Source: Bacillota bacterium | GTDB taxonomy: Bacteria; Bacillota; Syntrophomonadia; Syntrophomonadales; Syntrophomonadaceae | Reading direction: 5' to 3' | Assembly: GCA_023395515.1 (NCBI GenBank) | Contig: JAEWZB010000079.1 | Location: forward strand, 1-61,766 | Length of the DNA: 61,766 bases | Shown here: positions 25,482 to 34,881 of the stretch, one piece after another | How positions within the stretch are numbered: the stretch's first letter is position 1 | Layout of the letters: each line of letters starts with the position of its first letter | Program-made: the position numbers and the translations under genes | Notes under the pieces: generated by a model | What the model was told of the DNA's origin: nothing | Databases searched by the model: none | The model's input: the letters and a program-made list of their open reading frames with translations, nothing else

Positions 25482-26747
25482 ATGGCTGGAAGCAAGATAG
25501 TAGTGGAAAATGGTGTGTTAAATGTGCCGGATCATCCGATAATACCGTTTATCGAAGGAGACGGGACTGGACGTGATATATGGAAGGCAGCATCTAGAGT
25601 GCTGGATGCCGCAGTAGAAAAGGCTTATGGCGGTCAAAAAGCTATTGTCTGGAAAGAAATATTAGCCGGGGAAAAGGCTTTTAATCAAACTGGTGAATGG
25701 CTGCCCGCAGAAACCTTAGAGGTTATCCGTGAATATATAATCGCTATTAAGGGCCCTCTTACTACCCCCATAGGCGGGGGCATTCGTTCTCTTAATGTGG
25801 CCTTAAGACAAGAATTAGATTTGTATACCTGTTTAAGACCGGTGCGTTACTTTACCGGAGTACCTTCCCCGGTTAAACGGCCTGAAGATACGGATATGGT
25901 TATATTTAGGGAAAATACTGAGGATATATATGCTGGTATCGAATATGCCATGGATTCAGATGAAGCTAAAAAACTGATTAAGTTTTTACAAGAAGAAATG
26001 GGCGTAACTAAAATACGTTTCCCCGAAACTTCAGGTATTGGTATTAAGCCGGTTTCTGAAGAAGGCACTAAACGCTTAGTCAGAGCGGCCATTAATTATG
26101 CTATAAATGAAGGCCGCAAAAGTGTGACCTTAGTACATAAAGGTAATATTATGAAGTTTACCGAAGGTGCTTTTAAACAATGGGGTTATGATGTAGCTGA
26201 AGCAGAATTTAAAGATAAAGTCTTTACTTGGGATGAATATGATAGAATAAAAGAGAGCCAAGGCAGTAAAGCGGCGGATCAGGCTCAAAGCGAAGCCGAA
26301 GCCCAAGGCAAAATTATTATTAAAGATGCTATTGCCGATATATTCTTACAGCAAATATTGACCCGGCCTAAGGAATTTGATGTAGTAGCTACCCTGAACT
26401 TAAATGGTGATTATATATCAGATGCTCTGGCGGCTCAAATAGGTGGGATTGGTATAGCACCAGGTGCTAACATAAACTATATTACCGGTCATGCTATATT
26501 TGAAGCTACACATGGAACTGCTCCCAAGTATGCTGATTTAGATAAAGTAAATCCATCTTCAGTAATCTTAAGTGGAGAAATGATGCTGCGCCATCTTAAT
26601 TGGAATGAAGCGGCGGCTTTAATTATTAATTCAATGGAAAAGACTATTGCTTCTAAAGTTGTAACTTATGACTTTGCTCGTCTAATGGATGGAGCTAAGG
26701 AAGTTAAATGTTCTGAATTTGCCGATGAATTAATAAAAAATATGTAG
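25482..26747 (+). CDS. icd: NADP-dependent isocitrate dehydrogenase
   Basis: 421 aa, the E. coli-type homodimeric enzyme. Gly-Asp-Gly-Thr-Gly-Arg-Asp, Pro-Ile-Gly-Gly-Gly-Ile-Arg-Ser-Leu-Asn-Val-Ala-Leu-Arg-Gln (substrate Ser103 and Arg ligands), Val-His-Lys-Gly-Asn-Ile-Met-Lys and the metal Asp residues in Asn-Gly-Asp-Tyr-Ile-Ser-Asp are present. His-Gly-Thr-Ala-Pro-Lys-Tyr contains the Lys-Tyr pair that selects NADP over NAD. It converts isocitrate to 2-oxoglutarate, the final step of this cluster and the source of glutamate. AGGAGG precedes the ATG. Confidence 0.97.
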   Translation: MAGSKIVVENGVLNVPDHPIIPFIEGDGTGRDIWKAASRVLDAAVEKAYGGQKAIVWKEILAGEKAFNQTGEWLPAETLEVIREYIIAIKGPLTTPIGGGIRSLNVALRQELDLYTCLRPVRYFTGVPSPVKRPEDTDMVIFRENTEDIYAGIEYAMDSDEAKKLIKFLQEEMGVTKIRFPETSGIGIKPVSEEGTKRLVRAAINYAINEGRKSVTLVHKGNIMKFTEGAFKQWGYDVAEAEFKDKVFTWDEYDRIKESQGSKAADQAQSEAEAQGKIIIKDAIADIFLQQILTRPKEFDVVATLNLNGDYISDALAAQIGGIGIAPGANINYITGHAIFEATHGTAPKYADLDKVNPSSVILSGEMMLRHLNWNEAAALIINSMEKTIASKVVTYDFARLMDGAKEVKCSEFADELIKNM

Positions 26748-26800
26748 ATTCACTTGATAATTTTTTAATTATGACTTTAAATAAATTTAATTAATAAAAG

Positions 26801-26823
26801 AGGGAAAGCCTAAAGCTTTCCCT
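26801..26823 (+). terminator. Hairpin terminator after icd
   Basis: AGGGAAAGC (26801-26809) and GCTTTCCCT (26815-26823) form a perfect stem; the tail ACTATAATTT is weakly T-rich. Confidence 0.6.
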
Positions 26824-26865
26824 ACTATAATTTAAATGTATAAAAGTTGGGGATAGGTGAAGTTA

Positions 26866-27732
26866 ATGAAAATTGGCTCTTTTTATGAAGCGGGTAAGCC
26901 GGTGCTATCCTTGGAAATATTTCCGCCTAAGCCAGATTATCCGCTGGGAACTATTTTCCAGACGGTAGAGGAATTGCAGAAATTAAACCCTAAATATATT
27001 AGTGTCACATATGGAGCAGGGGGGGGCAATGGAGATAGAACCGTGGAGATAGCAGCGCGAATTAAGCGGGAATATGGTATCGAATCTTTAGCCCATTTGA
27101 CTTGTGTAAGGCACACTAAGGCTGAAGTAAATTCGATCCTGGAAAATTTGCTGCAAGAAAATATTCGTAACCTTTTGGCCTTAAGGGGAGATCCCCCTGA
27201 AGATGACCCGGGATTTGATTTTAACCGCCAAGAATATCGCTATGCTTATGAATTAGTGGAAGATGTTAAGAAAAAGGCGGACTTCGGCATAGCCGCTGCT
27301 GCCTACCCGGAAGGACACACTGAATGTCAAAGATTAAGTGAGGACTTAACCTTTCTTAAAGAAAAGGTGGAGCGGGGGGTTGATTTTTTATTAACCCAAT
27401 TATTTTTTGATAACCGTATTTATTATGAGTTTGTAGAAAAAGCTAATAGAACCGGGATCAATTGTCCCATTGTCCCTGGAATTATTCCGGTTTTAAATGC
27501 TAAACAAATAAAAAGAATAATCTATCTATGTGGTGCGTCTATTCCCCATAATCTGCTAAGGCTAGTTGATAAATATGAAAATAGTCCGGCGGATATGGAA
27601 AAAGCCGGTATTGAATATGCTTCCAAGCAGGTTGAAGACCTCCTCAATAATAAGGTCCCCGGAGTACATCTATATACTATGAATAAATCTGTCCAGATTG
27701 CTGAGATAGTGACTAATGTAGGATTAGCTTAG
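26866..27732 (+). CDS. metF: Methylenetetrahydrofolate reductase (MetF type)
   Basis: About 288 aa, TIM-barrel flavoprotein size. Leu-Glu-Ile-Phe-Pro-Pro-Lys-Pro near the N-terminus holds the catalytic Glu; Ser-Val-Thr-Tyr-Gly-Ala-Gly-Gly, Leu-Arg-Gly-Asp-Pro-Pro and Pro-Gly-Ile-Ile-Pro-Val follow in the correct order. It reduces methylene-THF to methyl-THF for methionine and one-carbon flow. GTG at 26857 and ATG at 26866 are both possible; AGGTGA at 26855 fits the ATG best. No MetV-like zinc protein gene is adjacent. Confidence 0.92.
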   Translation: MKIGSFYEAGKPVLSLEIFPPKPDYPLGTIFQTVEELQKLNPKYISVTYGAGGGNGDRTVEIAARIKREYGIESLAHLTCVRHTKAEVNSILENLLQENIRNLLALRGDPPEDDPGFDFNRQEYRYAYELVEDVKKKADFGIAAAAYPEGHTECQRLSEDLTFLKEKVERGVDFLLTQLFFDNRIYYEFVEKANRTGINCPIVPGIIPVLNAKQIKRIIYLCGASIPHNLLRLVDKYENSPADMEKAGIEYASKQVEDLLNNKVPGVHLYTMNKSVQIAEIVTNVGLA

Positions 27733-27751
27733 GATTTAAGCTTATATTAGC

Positions 27752-27782
27752 CAAAAGGAGAGCTTAGGCTTTCTTTTTTTAT
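27752..27782 (+). terminator. Terminator after metF
   Basis: An imperfect stem (AAAGG-AGAGC / GCTTT-CTTT) is followed by seven T. Confidence 0.5.
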
Positions 27783-27834
27783 AGGGTCAGATGATAGTAT
27801 AAAAGAATTATTGATGAAATGAGATGGAAATAAA

Positions 27835-29016
27835 ATGGCGATGACTAATGATAGTAAGCGTATGGTCTTATTATTTGCATCCATATTTTTAGTGGGAATA
27901 GGTTTCAGTATTATAATGCCGGTATTGCCTTATTATGCAGAATCTATGGGAGCTAATGCCTTTCAATTAGGATTGTTAATGACCGTTTATGCTATTTGTC
28001 AGTTTATATTCGCTCCTATTTGGGGAGCGTATTCGGACCGGGTAGGACGTAAACCCGTGCTTTTAGCCGGTATTACGGGTTTTTCCGTTACTTTTATTTT
28101 ATTTGGCTTTGCTACCAAGTTATGGATGCTTTATGTTATTCGTATTGCCGGAGGTATTCTGGCTTGTGCCACCATGCCAACTGCTATGGCCTATGTGGGG
28201 GATTCGACCAGTTTGGAAAAAAGAGGCTCGGCGATGGGAATGATTGGGGCAGCTATGGGCATGGGCATGGTTTTTGGACCGGCCATTGGCGGCTTATTAT
28301 CTGATATATCCTTAGCTTTCCCCTTTGTTTTTGCGGGTATATTAGCTTTTATTAATGCCCTAGCCGTATGGAGGTTCTTACCTGAATCACTGGCCCAGGA
28401 ACAAAGGGTTGTTAGTAAAGTTAAACGGGCCCCATTAATAGAAGGATTACGAAGTCCTTTAGTAATACTGTTCTTGTGCATCTGTCTGGCCAGTATCGGA
28501 GAATCTATCCACCATGGAACTTTTGCCCTTTTTTCCGAAGCTAAGCTGGCTTTTACGGCTCGTGATATCGGGTGGGCCTTTACCACGGCTGGAATTGTGA
28601 TGGCGGTAGTGCAAGGACTTTTAGTAGGCCGGATGATTAATAGATTCGGGGAAGAAAAAACTGCCGGGCTGGGTATAGTGATTATGGGCAGCAGTTTTGT
28701 ACTATTTTTATTTATGATTAATATTCCTACTTCAATTATATTTATGGCGGTTTTTTCAGCCGGAGTAGGGTTGATAAGGCCGGCTATAACGGCAGCAGTA
28801 TCCAAAAGAACCGTGACAGCCCAAGGTTCTGCCATGGGGATTTTAAATGGCTATGATAGTTTGGGACGGGCGATTGGTCCGTCATTAGGTGGTTTCATGC
28901 TGGATAAAGGGCTCAACCTGGGCTATTATACGGCCATGATAATTTGTATAATAGCCCTGTTAACCTTAATAACTGGAACCCGTAGGGGAAGAAAACAAGA
29001 ATTGAATAATTCTTAA
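27835..29016 (+). CDS. MFS transporter, DHA1-type exporter
   Basis: 393 aa with twelve predicted helices. Motif A appears as Gly-Ala-Tyr-Ser-Asp-Arg-Val-Gly-Arg-Lys-Pro between helices 2 and 3, and the helix-5 antiporter motif region Gly-Pro-Ala-Ile-Gly-Gly-Leu-Leu is present. This is the TetA/YfmO-like drug:proton antiporter group, but the substrate cannot be read from sequence. The ribosome site is weak. No regulator lies next to it. A strong hairpin follows, shared with the convergent degV gene. Confidence 0.88.
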   Translation: MAMTNDSKRMVLLFASIFLVGIGFSIIMPVLPYYAESMGANAFQLGLLMTVYAICQFIFAPIWGAYSDRVGRKPVLLAGITGFSVTFILFGFATKLWMLYVIRIAGGILACATMPTAMAYVGDSTSLEKRGSAMGMIGAAMGMGMVFGPAIGGLLSDISLAFPFVFAGILAFINALAVWRFLPESLAQEQRVVSKVKRAPLIEGLRSPLVILFLCICLASIGESIHHGTFALFSEAKLAFTARDIGWAFTTAGIVMAVVQGLLVGRMINRFGEEKTAGLGIVIMGSSFVLFLFMINIPTSIIFMAVFSAGVGLIRPAITAAVSKRTVTAQGSAMGILNGYDSLGRAIGPSLGGFMLDKGLNLGYYTAMIICIIALLTLITGTRRGRKQELNNS

Positions 29017-29028
29017 TTCTTAACACAG

Positions 29029-29055
29029 AAAGGGAAAGCGCGAGCTTTCCCTTTG
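29029..29055. terminator. Bidirectional terminator between MFS and DegV genes
   Basis: AAAGGGAAAGC and GCTTTCCCTTT form a perfect stem with a GCGA loop between two convergent genes. Confidence 0.7.
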
Positions 29056-29075
29056 CTTTAATAACTGAATCGGGT

Positions 29076-29909
29076 TTATTTAGTTACAAAAGCTACCCCC
29101 AGGCCGCCTGGACCTACATGAGTTCCTATTACCGGTCCTGCCTCAGAATATCCAACTGGTACGGGACTAAACCTTTGCAGCTCTTGTTGTAAATCTTTAG
29201 CTTCGTCATTAGAGTCAATACTTATTACAGTTACTGCTTCCAGGTTATCTTTTACCTTCTCTACTTGTGCTATCAGAGCTTTAACAGCTTTAGGCCGGCT
29301 TCTGACTTTATCGAACAGACCAATTTCTCCATCCTCTACCCCTAAAATAGGTTTTAACTGCAAGATATTGCCTAATACTGAGGCGGCTTTACCTATGCGG
29401 CCACCTCGAGCTAAATATTCCAGGTTATTAACCATAAAAAAGATTTCAGTCTGTTCCCGCATATTTTCTAAATGGCTGATTATGCTGGGTATATCTTGCC
29501 TCTTTTCTATAAGTTCACATGCTTTTAAAACCTGAAAAGCCATCCCGGCCGCCGCTGATTTCGAATCATGTATATATATTTTAATCCTTCGGTTAGTTAT
29601 ATTACTGGCAATTTGGGCGGATTGCATAGTACCCGAAAGTTTGGCCGAAAGAGTGATAACAAGTGCTTCATCACCTTCCTGCATTTTATTAAAGACCTGC
29701 AAAAAGTCACCGGATGACGGTTGAGAAGTAGTGGGGAAAATCGGTTCAGATTTAAGCAAATTATAATAATCTTGATTAGAAATATCCAGGCCTTCTTTAT
29801 ATGAGTTATCTTTGATGTGTACGTTAAGGGGGATAACTATAATCCCATTTTCTTGAGCAAGGTTGTGGTCTAGATATGCGGTACTATCAGTTATTACGAA
29901 TTTCTTCAT
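29076..29909 (-). CDS. DegV-family fatty-acid-binding protein (FakB-like)
   Basis: 277 aa. N-terminal Ile-Thr-Asp-Ser-Thr-Ala-Tyr-Leu, then Thr-Ser-Gln-Pro-Ser (the Thr-Ser fatty-acid headgroup motif) and Gly-Gly-Arg-Ile-Gly-Lys are standard DegV signatures. By family knowledge DegV/FakB proteins present a fatty acid to the kinase FakA. That fits an organism living on fatty acids, but no fakA lies in the window. GGAGG precedes the ATG. It is monocistronic by spacing. Confidence 0.93.
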   Translation of the reverse strand: MKKFVITDSTAYLDHNLAQENGIIVIPLNVHIKDNSYKEGLDISNQDYYNLLKSEPIFPTTSQPSSGDFLQVFNKMQEGDEALVITLSAKLSGTMQSAQIASNITNRRIKIYIHDSKSAAAGMAFQVLKACELIEKRQDIPSIISHLENMREQTEIFFMVNNLEYLARGGRIGKAASVLGNILQLKPILGVEDGEIGLFDKVRSRPKAVKALIAQVEKVKDNLEAVTVISIDSNDEAKDLQQELQRFSPVPVGYSEAGPVIGTHVGPGGLGVAFVTK

Positions 29910-29977
29910 AGTAGTCCTCCAATTAGTGCAAATATTCTGAATAGTTATATATTATAACAGGATTATAAATATGTAAA

Positions 29978-32362
29978 CTATGAAACTTCCTCACTAGCCT
30001 CCTCAAATAACTGGTGTAAATGTTTAAGCAGATTTTGCATTTTTACTGCAGAGCTTTCCTGAGCTGCTTTCTCAATCTGAGCTGCGGTATGGGAAATAGA
30101 ATTAAAACCGTACATTCCTGCGGTTCCTTTAATATCATGGCTAATACTTTTAACTTCCCGCATATCATTACTGTTGATAGCCTCATCTAACTCTTCTATC
30201 ATATCTGCTAGTATACTAATAAATTCCGGAATTAATTCATTAATAAACAAGTTATTATAATGACTTAGATGTTTAGAGCCGGAATAGCTGGAGCTAAGAT
30301 GTTGCTTTATTTCATTCACCAAATCTTCAGATTTAAAAGGTTTGGCTATGTAGGAAGTACAGCCACTGGCGATACATTTTTCCCGGTCGCCATTCATGGC
30401 ATGAGCAGTCATAGCAATAATAGGAATATGATTTATGTTAATATCTTCCCGGATTAACTTAGCCGTCTCATAACCGTCCATTAAAGGCATTTGCATATCG
30501 AGCAGTATTATATCGAAGTTTTTATGCTGTAAAATTTGCAAACATTCTAAACCGTTTATAGCAGTAGATACTTCAAAACCGTAGTTTCTTAACATTTCTC
30601 CCACGATTTTTTGATTTAGCTCATTATCTTCCACTACTAATACCGAGCGGGGTATAAACTGAATAGTATCGTCAACGTTTTTAGTCTTAATTACCGTTTC
30701 GTGAGTTGCCAAAGTATTAGCTGATATAGTTAATGGCAAGGTGATAATAAACTCGGTACCACGGCCCAGTTCGCTAATGACCTCAATAGTTCCATCCATC
30801 AGCTCCACTAACTTTTGACATATATATAAGCCTAAACCAGTTCCTCCAAATCCCCGGGAGGTAGAATTATCTACCTGGGAAAATGGATCGAAGATAAAAG
30901 GTATATGTTCCCGGGGAATGCCTATGCCGGTATCGATTATAGAAACTACTAGTTGGTTTCGTGTTTCTCCGTAATTGATGTGTGATTTGAGCTTTATAGT
31001 GCCTTTAGAAGTAAATTTTATAGCATTGAAAAGGATGTTAGTTAAGATCTGCCGTACTTTATAGGGATCTAAAAAGGCTTCTATAGATGAAATAGAATGT
31101 AGGTCTAACTCAAGCTTTAACCCTTTTTCTTTAAGCATGGGCTCTACTATTTGAATAGTGTGGTAAAACAAATCATATATATTGCAGTTCTGAGGTCTTA
31201 GATTTACTAACCCTATTTCTATTTTAGAAACATCCAGAATTTCATTTATAATCTTAAGTAATTGTTCACCACATTCCTTAATTATATTTATATTAGTTAA
31301 TTGCTTGGAATCAGTAAGGCCCTGTTCCAGCAGGTCAACTGCCCCTAATATGCCTATCATAGGAGTACGGATTTCATGGCTCATATTGGCCAAAAATTGA
31401 CTTTTAGCTAAATTAGCCGCTTCGGCTTGTTCACGGTTTCGAACTAGTTCGGTTATATCTGTAGACATAATTACATAAGCACTGATTAGATTGTCGTTTA
31501 TAATAGGGTCCACTCTGCTTATAAATATCCTTTTTTGCCCCTGAACCATCATTCCGTGCTCACCTTGCCAACTATGGCCGGCAGTAACATGAGCTAGAAC
31601 GCCAGAGGTTATATATGGATCATGAACATCTCCCAGACCAGATATAACTTCATTTATTAAACGATTCCCGTTAATTTTGAATATTTGCTCGGCCTGCCGG
31701 TTATAAAATTGGATTACACCTTGGGGATCAATAACTAGAATACTTTCCTGGATATTCTTTAAGAGGGTAGCTTGGTATAATAATTGTTTTTCATAAGTCT
31801 GTTTGTCAGTTACATCAATAATATTAGCTTCGATATGACCCGACTTGATATCTAAGATAGCATATAGCTGTAAGTATTTTATCGTCCCGTCTTTGCAAAC
31901 CGCAGGGAAATTATAGGCGGAAAGCTTTTTGTGAACTTGCAGCTCACTTATAAATTTTAATCTGTCATTAGGGTTAGCCCATAGGTTATAGGCGGAAAGC
32001 TTTTCAACTTCGTTAAAATCATTAAAACCTAATATTTCTAACATTTTGGGGTTAGCCATAATTATTTTGCAACCATCAAATGAAGTGGTGATTAGTCCCA
32101 TCTGGGCTTGGTGGTAGAGAGAACGATATCTTTCCTCAGGAATTCTGGCGGTTTTGTTCAGCTTATATATAAACACCCATAGTTTAATAAATAAAGCTAG
32201 AGCTAATAAGGAAATTATAAAAGGAAAAAAGATGGCGGTAAATTTAGTAATATGTATAGGCAGATTAATAAAATGAATTATTCCTTTTAACCATGTCAAT
32301 AGTACGATGGCAGCAATAATTATTCCTACTTTATAAATACTATTTTTATCTCTGTTTGACAT
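29978..32362 (-). CDS. Membrane hybrid histidine kinase (PAS-PAS-HisKA-HATPase-REC-HPt)
   Basis: About 794 aa. Two membrane helices at the N-terminus (about 10-30 and 40-65), two PAS domains, HisKA with His329 in Ser-His-Glu-Ile-Arg-Thr-Pro, HATPase with Gly-Thr-Gly-Leu-Gly-Leu-Tyr, a receiver domain with phospho-acceptor Asp622 in Leu-Leu-Asp-Met-Gln-Met-Pro, and an HPt domain with His742 in Ser-His-Asp-Ile-Lys-Gly-Thr-Ala-Gly. All phosphorelay residues are present. The ATG at 32362 has GGGGGGAAG upstream; an earlier TTG at 32428 has none. No partner response regulator is adjacent. Confidence 0.93.
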   Translation of the reverse strand: MSNRDKNSIYKVGIIIAAIVLLTWLKGIIHFINLPIHITKFTAIFFPFIISLLALALFIKLWVFIYKLNKTARIPEERYRSLYHQAQMGLITTSFDGCKIIMANPKMLEILGFNDFNEVEKLSAYNLWANPNDRLKFISELQVHKKLSAYNFPAVCKDGTIKYLQLYAILDIKSGHIEANIIDVTDKQTYEKQLLYQATLLKNIQESILVIDPQGVIQFYNRQAEQIFKINGNRLINEVISGLGDVHDPYITSGVLAHVTAGHSWQGEHGMMVQGQKRIFISRVDPIINDNLISAYVIMSTDITELVRNREQAEAANLAKSQFLANMSHEIRTPMIGILGAVDLLEQGLTDSKQLTNINIIKECGEQLLKIINEILDVSKIEIGLVNLRPQNCNIYDLFYHTIQIVEPMLKEKGLKLELDLHSISSIEAFLDPYKVRQILTNILFNAIKFTSKGTIKLKSHINYGETRNQLVVSIIDTGIGIPREHIPFIFDPFSQVDNSTSRGFGGTGLGLYICQKLVELMDGTIEVISELGRGTEFIITLPLTISANTLATHETVIKTKNVDDTIQFIPRSVLVVEDNELNQKIVGEMLRNYGFEVSTAINGLECLQILQHKNFDIILLDMQMPLMDGYETAKLIREDININHIPIIAMTAHAMNGDREKCIASGCTSYIAKPFKSEDLVNEIKQHLSSSYSGSKHLSHYNNLFINELIPEFISILADMIEELDEAINSNDMREVKSISHDIKGTAGMYGFNSISHTAAQIEKAAQESSAVKMQNLLKHLHQLFEEASEEVS

Positions 32363-32644
32363 AGTTTTTTCTTCCCCCCGAAAAAAAGATAAAAATCCAT
32401 CATCCTGTATGTACAATAAAGGATACAATATAAAGGTTAAAAAACTTGTCTTCTTATGACCTAAAAAAGTAAAAATGTTTTAGTTATATTGGCGAAAAGT
32501 ACGGAATTTAGTGAAACTATTGTCGTTTTATTAATCGGGACCATAAGAGGTGCAAGAAATTTCATCAAACCTTATAAATAATATAGGAGGAATTAGCGGA
32601 AGCCACGCTGAATACATACTTGAATTTAAACAGGAGGGGAAGAA

Positions 32645-33628
32645 ATGAGACTAAGAATCGTAACCGCAATTGTAGTTTTATTGGGATTTTTTGTTTGTAC
32701 TTTTATAACCCAGCCATTAAATGTTGCTGCCAACGGGTACATAAGGGTTTATGTTGATGGAGTGGAAGTAAAGTCTGATGTACCTGCTCAAATAATAAAA
32801 GACAGAACAATGTTACCAGTCAGGGCAATTTCGGAAGCCTTAGGTATGGATGTGTTTTGGGATGAGGTTAACCAGACCGTTAATCTTAAGAGTCCGGTAG
32901 TTGTACCTGCTCCTACTACCCCAACCCCAACCCCAGAACCTAGCTACATAAATTATAATATACCGATTTTGGGTGAATCAGTGGCCACTAGCGAACAATT
33001 AAGAGCGGCCTTAAAGAAGAATAATCCCAGCGCCCCGGATTTAGTCGATTTATACTTACAAATTGGCAAAGAATATGGAATCAGGGGAGATTTAGCCTTT
33101 TGTCAAGCGGCTAAAGAGACCGGTTGGTGGCGTTTTGGGAACTTAGTCAGACTTGAACAAAATAATTATTGCGGTCTGGGAGCAACCGGCCGCCCTGCTA
33201 CCGGGGAAGAAGATTTATGCGGGGCTAATTCTAACCGGGTATGGTATATAGAAGGTGAGCATGGTGCATATTTTAGAACTCCGGCTGATGGAGTGGAAGC
33301 CCAAATCCAACATCTATATGCTTATGCGACCAAAAACCCCCTGCCTCGAGGCAAAGAAATAGTAGACCCACGTTTTACATTAGTTAACCGGGGAGTGGCT
33401 CCTAACTGGATAGACTTAAATGGACGTTGGGCAGTGCCTGGTACTAACTATGGGCAAAGTATTATTTCTGATTACTTTGGACAAGCGGTGCCTTTAACTT
33501 CCATAAAGACTTCGACTAATGAAGAAAAACTAAAACAAGAAAATGAAGTATTACTGGAGGCTCTTAGAAAGGAAAACGCCCGGTTAAAGGCGGAAAATGA
33601 CCAGTTAAGAGAACAGCTGGGCAGATAA
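32645..33628 (+). CDS. Exported glucosaminidase with copper-amine-oxidase-type N-domain
   Basis: 327 aa. A signal peptide (hydrophobic 9-24) is followed by a copper amine oxidase N-terminal-like repeat (Val-Lys-Asp-Arg-Thr-Met-Leu-Pro-Val-Arg-Ala-style, about 35-82), a Pro/Thr linker (about 83-95), and a glucosaminidase-like domain (about 115-275) with Ala-Lys-Glu-Thr-Gly-Trp-Trp and Asn-Asn-Tyr-Cys-Gly-Leu-Gly-Ala. The tail (about 290-327) is a Leu/Glu coiled coil. It probably binds the wall and cuts peptidoglycan glycan strands; the coiled coil could mediate oligomerisation. GGAGGGG precedes the ATG. Confidence 0.85.
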   Translation: MRLRIVTAIVVLLGFFVCTFITQPLNVAANGYIRVYVDGVEVKSDVPAQIIKDRTMLPVRAISEALGMDVFWDEVNQTVNLKSPVVVPAPTTPTPTPEPSYINYNIPILGESVATSEQLRAALKKNNPSAPDLVDLYLQIGKEYGIRGDLAFCQAAKETGWWRFGNLVRLEQNNYCGLGATGRPATGEEDLCGANSNRVWYIEGEHGAYFRTPADGVEAQIQHLYAYATKNPLPRGKEIVDPRFTLVNRGVAPNWIDLNGRWAVPGTNYGQSIISDYFGQAVPLTSIKTSTNEEKLKQENEVLLEALRKENARLKAENDQLREQLGR

Positions 33629-33696
33629 GGGAATTAAATCCGGATACACCCAAGATTTATAATGATTTTTCAAGGATTTACTAAAACAATAAGGGA

Positions 33697-33723
33697 ATAG
33701 GGGAGGCTAAGAGCCTCCCCTAT
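33697..33723. terminator. Strong hairpin between convergent genes
   Basis: ATAGGGGAGGCT and AGCCTCCCCTAT pair perfectly with an AAG loop. No T run follows on either strand, so it may be a weak bidirectional terminator. Confidence 0.55.
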
Positions 33724-33763
33724 AACAATAACCAATAAAAAATCAGTGCGAATCCGTGTTTAG

Positions 33764-34423
33764 TTAAGCGGCAACATTACCGGCTTTTACTGCCGCAGCT
33801 TTTCTAGTCCAAGGGCCAAATGCGGCACCTACTGGTAATACAGTAATTCCATAATGAGTATTTAAAACGGTAGCGGCACAGCCATAAAAGGACATAAGAG
33901 AAATACCTACTTCGGCATAAGCTGCTAACATATGGAAAGCGTGTCCGCCCCAGCCTAAAGTACTCATAAATAGTCCCAAGAAAAGCAGGTCAATTAAAAA
34001 GAAGATAATGAATAAGACCTTATTGGCTCCCATAGAACCTACCGTCATAATCATAGTAAAAATAAAGTAACCTAAGAAAGCATAACCCATTTGATTTACA
34101 TCAAATGCTACACCATTGCCCCACATGCCATTGGAAATCATCCAACTCATAGCCATAGCAAACCAGAAGAAACCATAAGCACAAAATGCCGTAGCCCCAA
34201 AAGTATTATTATGTTTGTAGTCTAAAATACCTGCAATTAATTGGGCAGAAGCCCCTAAAAATATGGCCCAGGGAATAACATAGGCGGTACCTTCTGTAAT
34301 ACCTAATTTAGAAGTGGAAGCTACTAAGGTAACCATAGCCAGCCCGAATAACCCCAAAGGGGAAGGATTTGCCACTAATTCCTGAATGTGGCCGGTAACC
34401 TTCATTTCATTAATATTTGTCAT
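33764..34423 (-). CDS. satP: Acetate/succinate transporter of the GPR1/FUN34/YaaH (SatP) family
   Basis: 219 aa with six helices. The family signature Asn-Pro-Ser-Pro-Leu-Gly-Leu-Phe-Gly-Leu-Ala opens the first helix region, followed by the conserved Phe-Gly-Ala-Thr-Ala-Phe-Cys-Ala-Tyr-Gly-Phe-Phe-Trp. These are acetate channels or H+-symporters. Acetate is the expected end product of beta-oxidation, and the gene is divergent from two acyl-CoA dehydrogenases, so acetate efflux is a sensible inference. AAGGAGGG precedes the ATG. Confidence 0.93.
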   Translation of the reverse strand: MTNINEMKVTGHIQELVANPSPLGLFGLAMVTLVASTSKLGITEGTAYVIPWAIFLGASAQLIAGILDYKHNNTFGATAFCAYGFFWFAMAMSWMISNGMWGNGVAFDVNQMGYAFLGYFIFTMIMTVGSMGANKVLFIIFFLIDLLFLGLFMSTLGWGGHAFHMLAAYAEVGISLMSFYGCAATVLNTHYGITVLPVGAAFGPWTRKAAAVKAGNVAA

Positions 34424-34881
34424 AATGCCCTCCTTAAAATATACCTAGTCAACCTACAACACACCCCACAAGAATAAACCTGAAGCTGCCCCCCTCCTTT
34501 CTGGTAAGGTCCGATTTGACATGTAATTGGTATATTCCACACCCTTTTTAGCTTTTCCTTTTACTTGTCGATATTGCTGGCCACATTATAATAGAGCCCA
34601 GTAGATTATAATAAATTACGCCTAAGTTGGCAAACAAGTCTCAATTTTCGCATTATTAGCCGTGGGGTTTTAAAACTATAAGAAAATTATTATAATGGAT
34701 TCAAAGTAAGTATTTTACTATAAAAAATATTGCGAGGATTAATAGTTAGGTAGGAAAAATTTTATTTACATAAGGTAATTTAACCAGGGGGTGGTTGGAT
34801 AACAAATGTGGTTTAAGCAGGAATGCCCAATGTGTATTCATGGAATTAGTTCGGTTTATTTATTTTTGGGGAGGTTTTATA
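34424..34881. other. Divergent control region between satP and acyl-CoA dehydrogenase 1
   Basis: 458 bases without a credible gene. A consensus TATAAT lies at 34691-34696, facing the dehydrogenase, with no good -35 box. GGGGAGG at 34868-34874 is the ribosome site of the dehydrogenase. I saw no sigma-54 promoter here, unlike the 51-55 kb region. Confidence 0.5.

Noticed and set aside
28191..28835. A 214-codon frame on the minus strand
   Set aside because: It lies fully inside the MFS transporter gene on the opposite strand, has no ribosome site and no recognisable domain.
34795..34881. An N-terminal extension of acyl-CoA dehydrogenase 1 from a TTG codon
   Set aside because: The extra 29 residues have no counterpart in the paralogue at 37113, and a GTG with GGGGAGG upstream is present at 34882.
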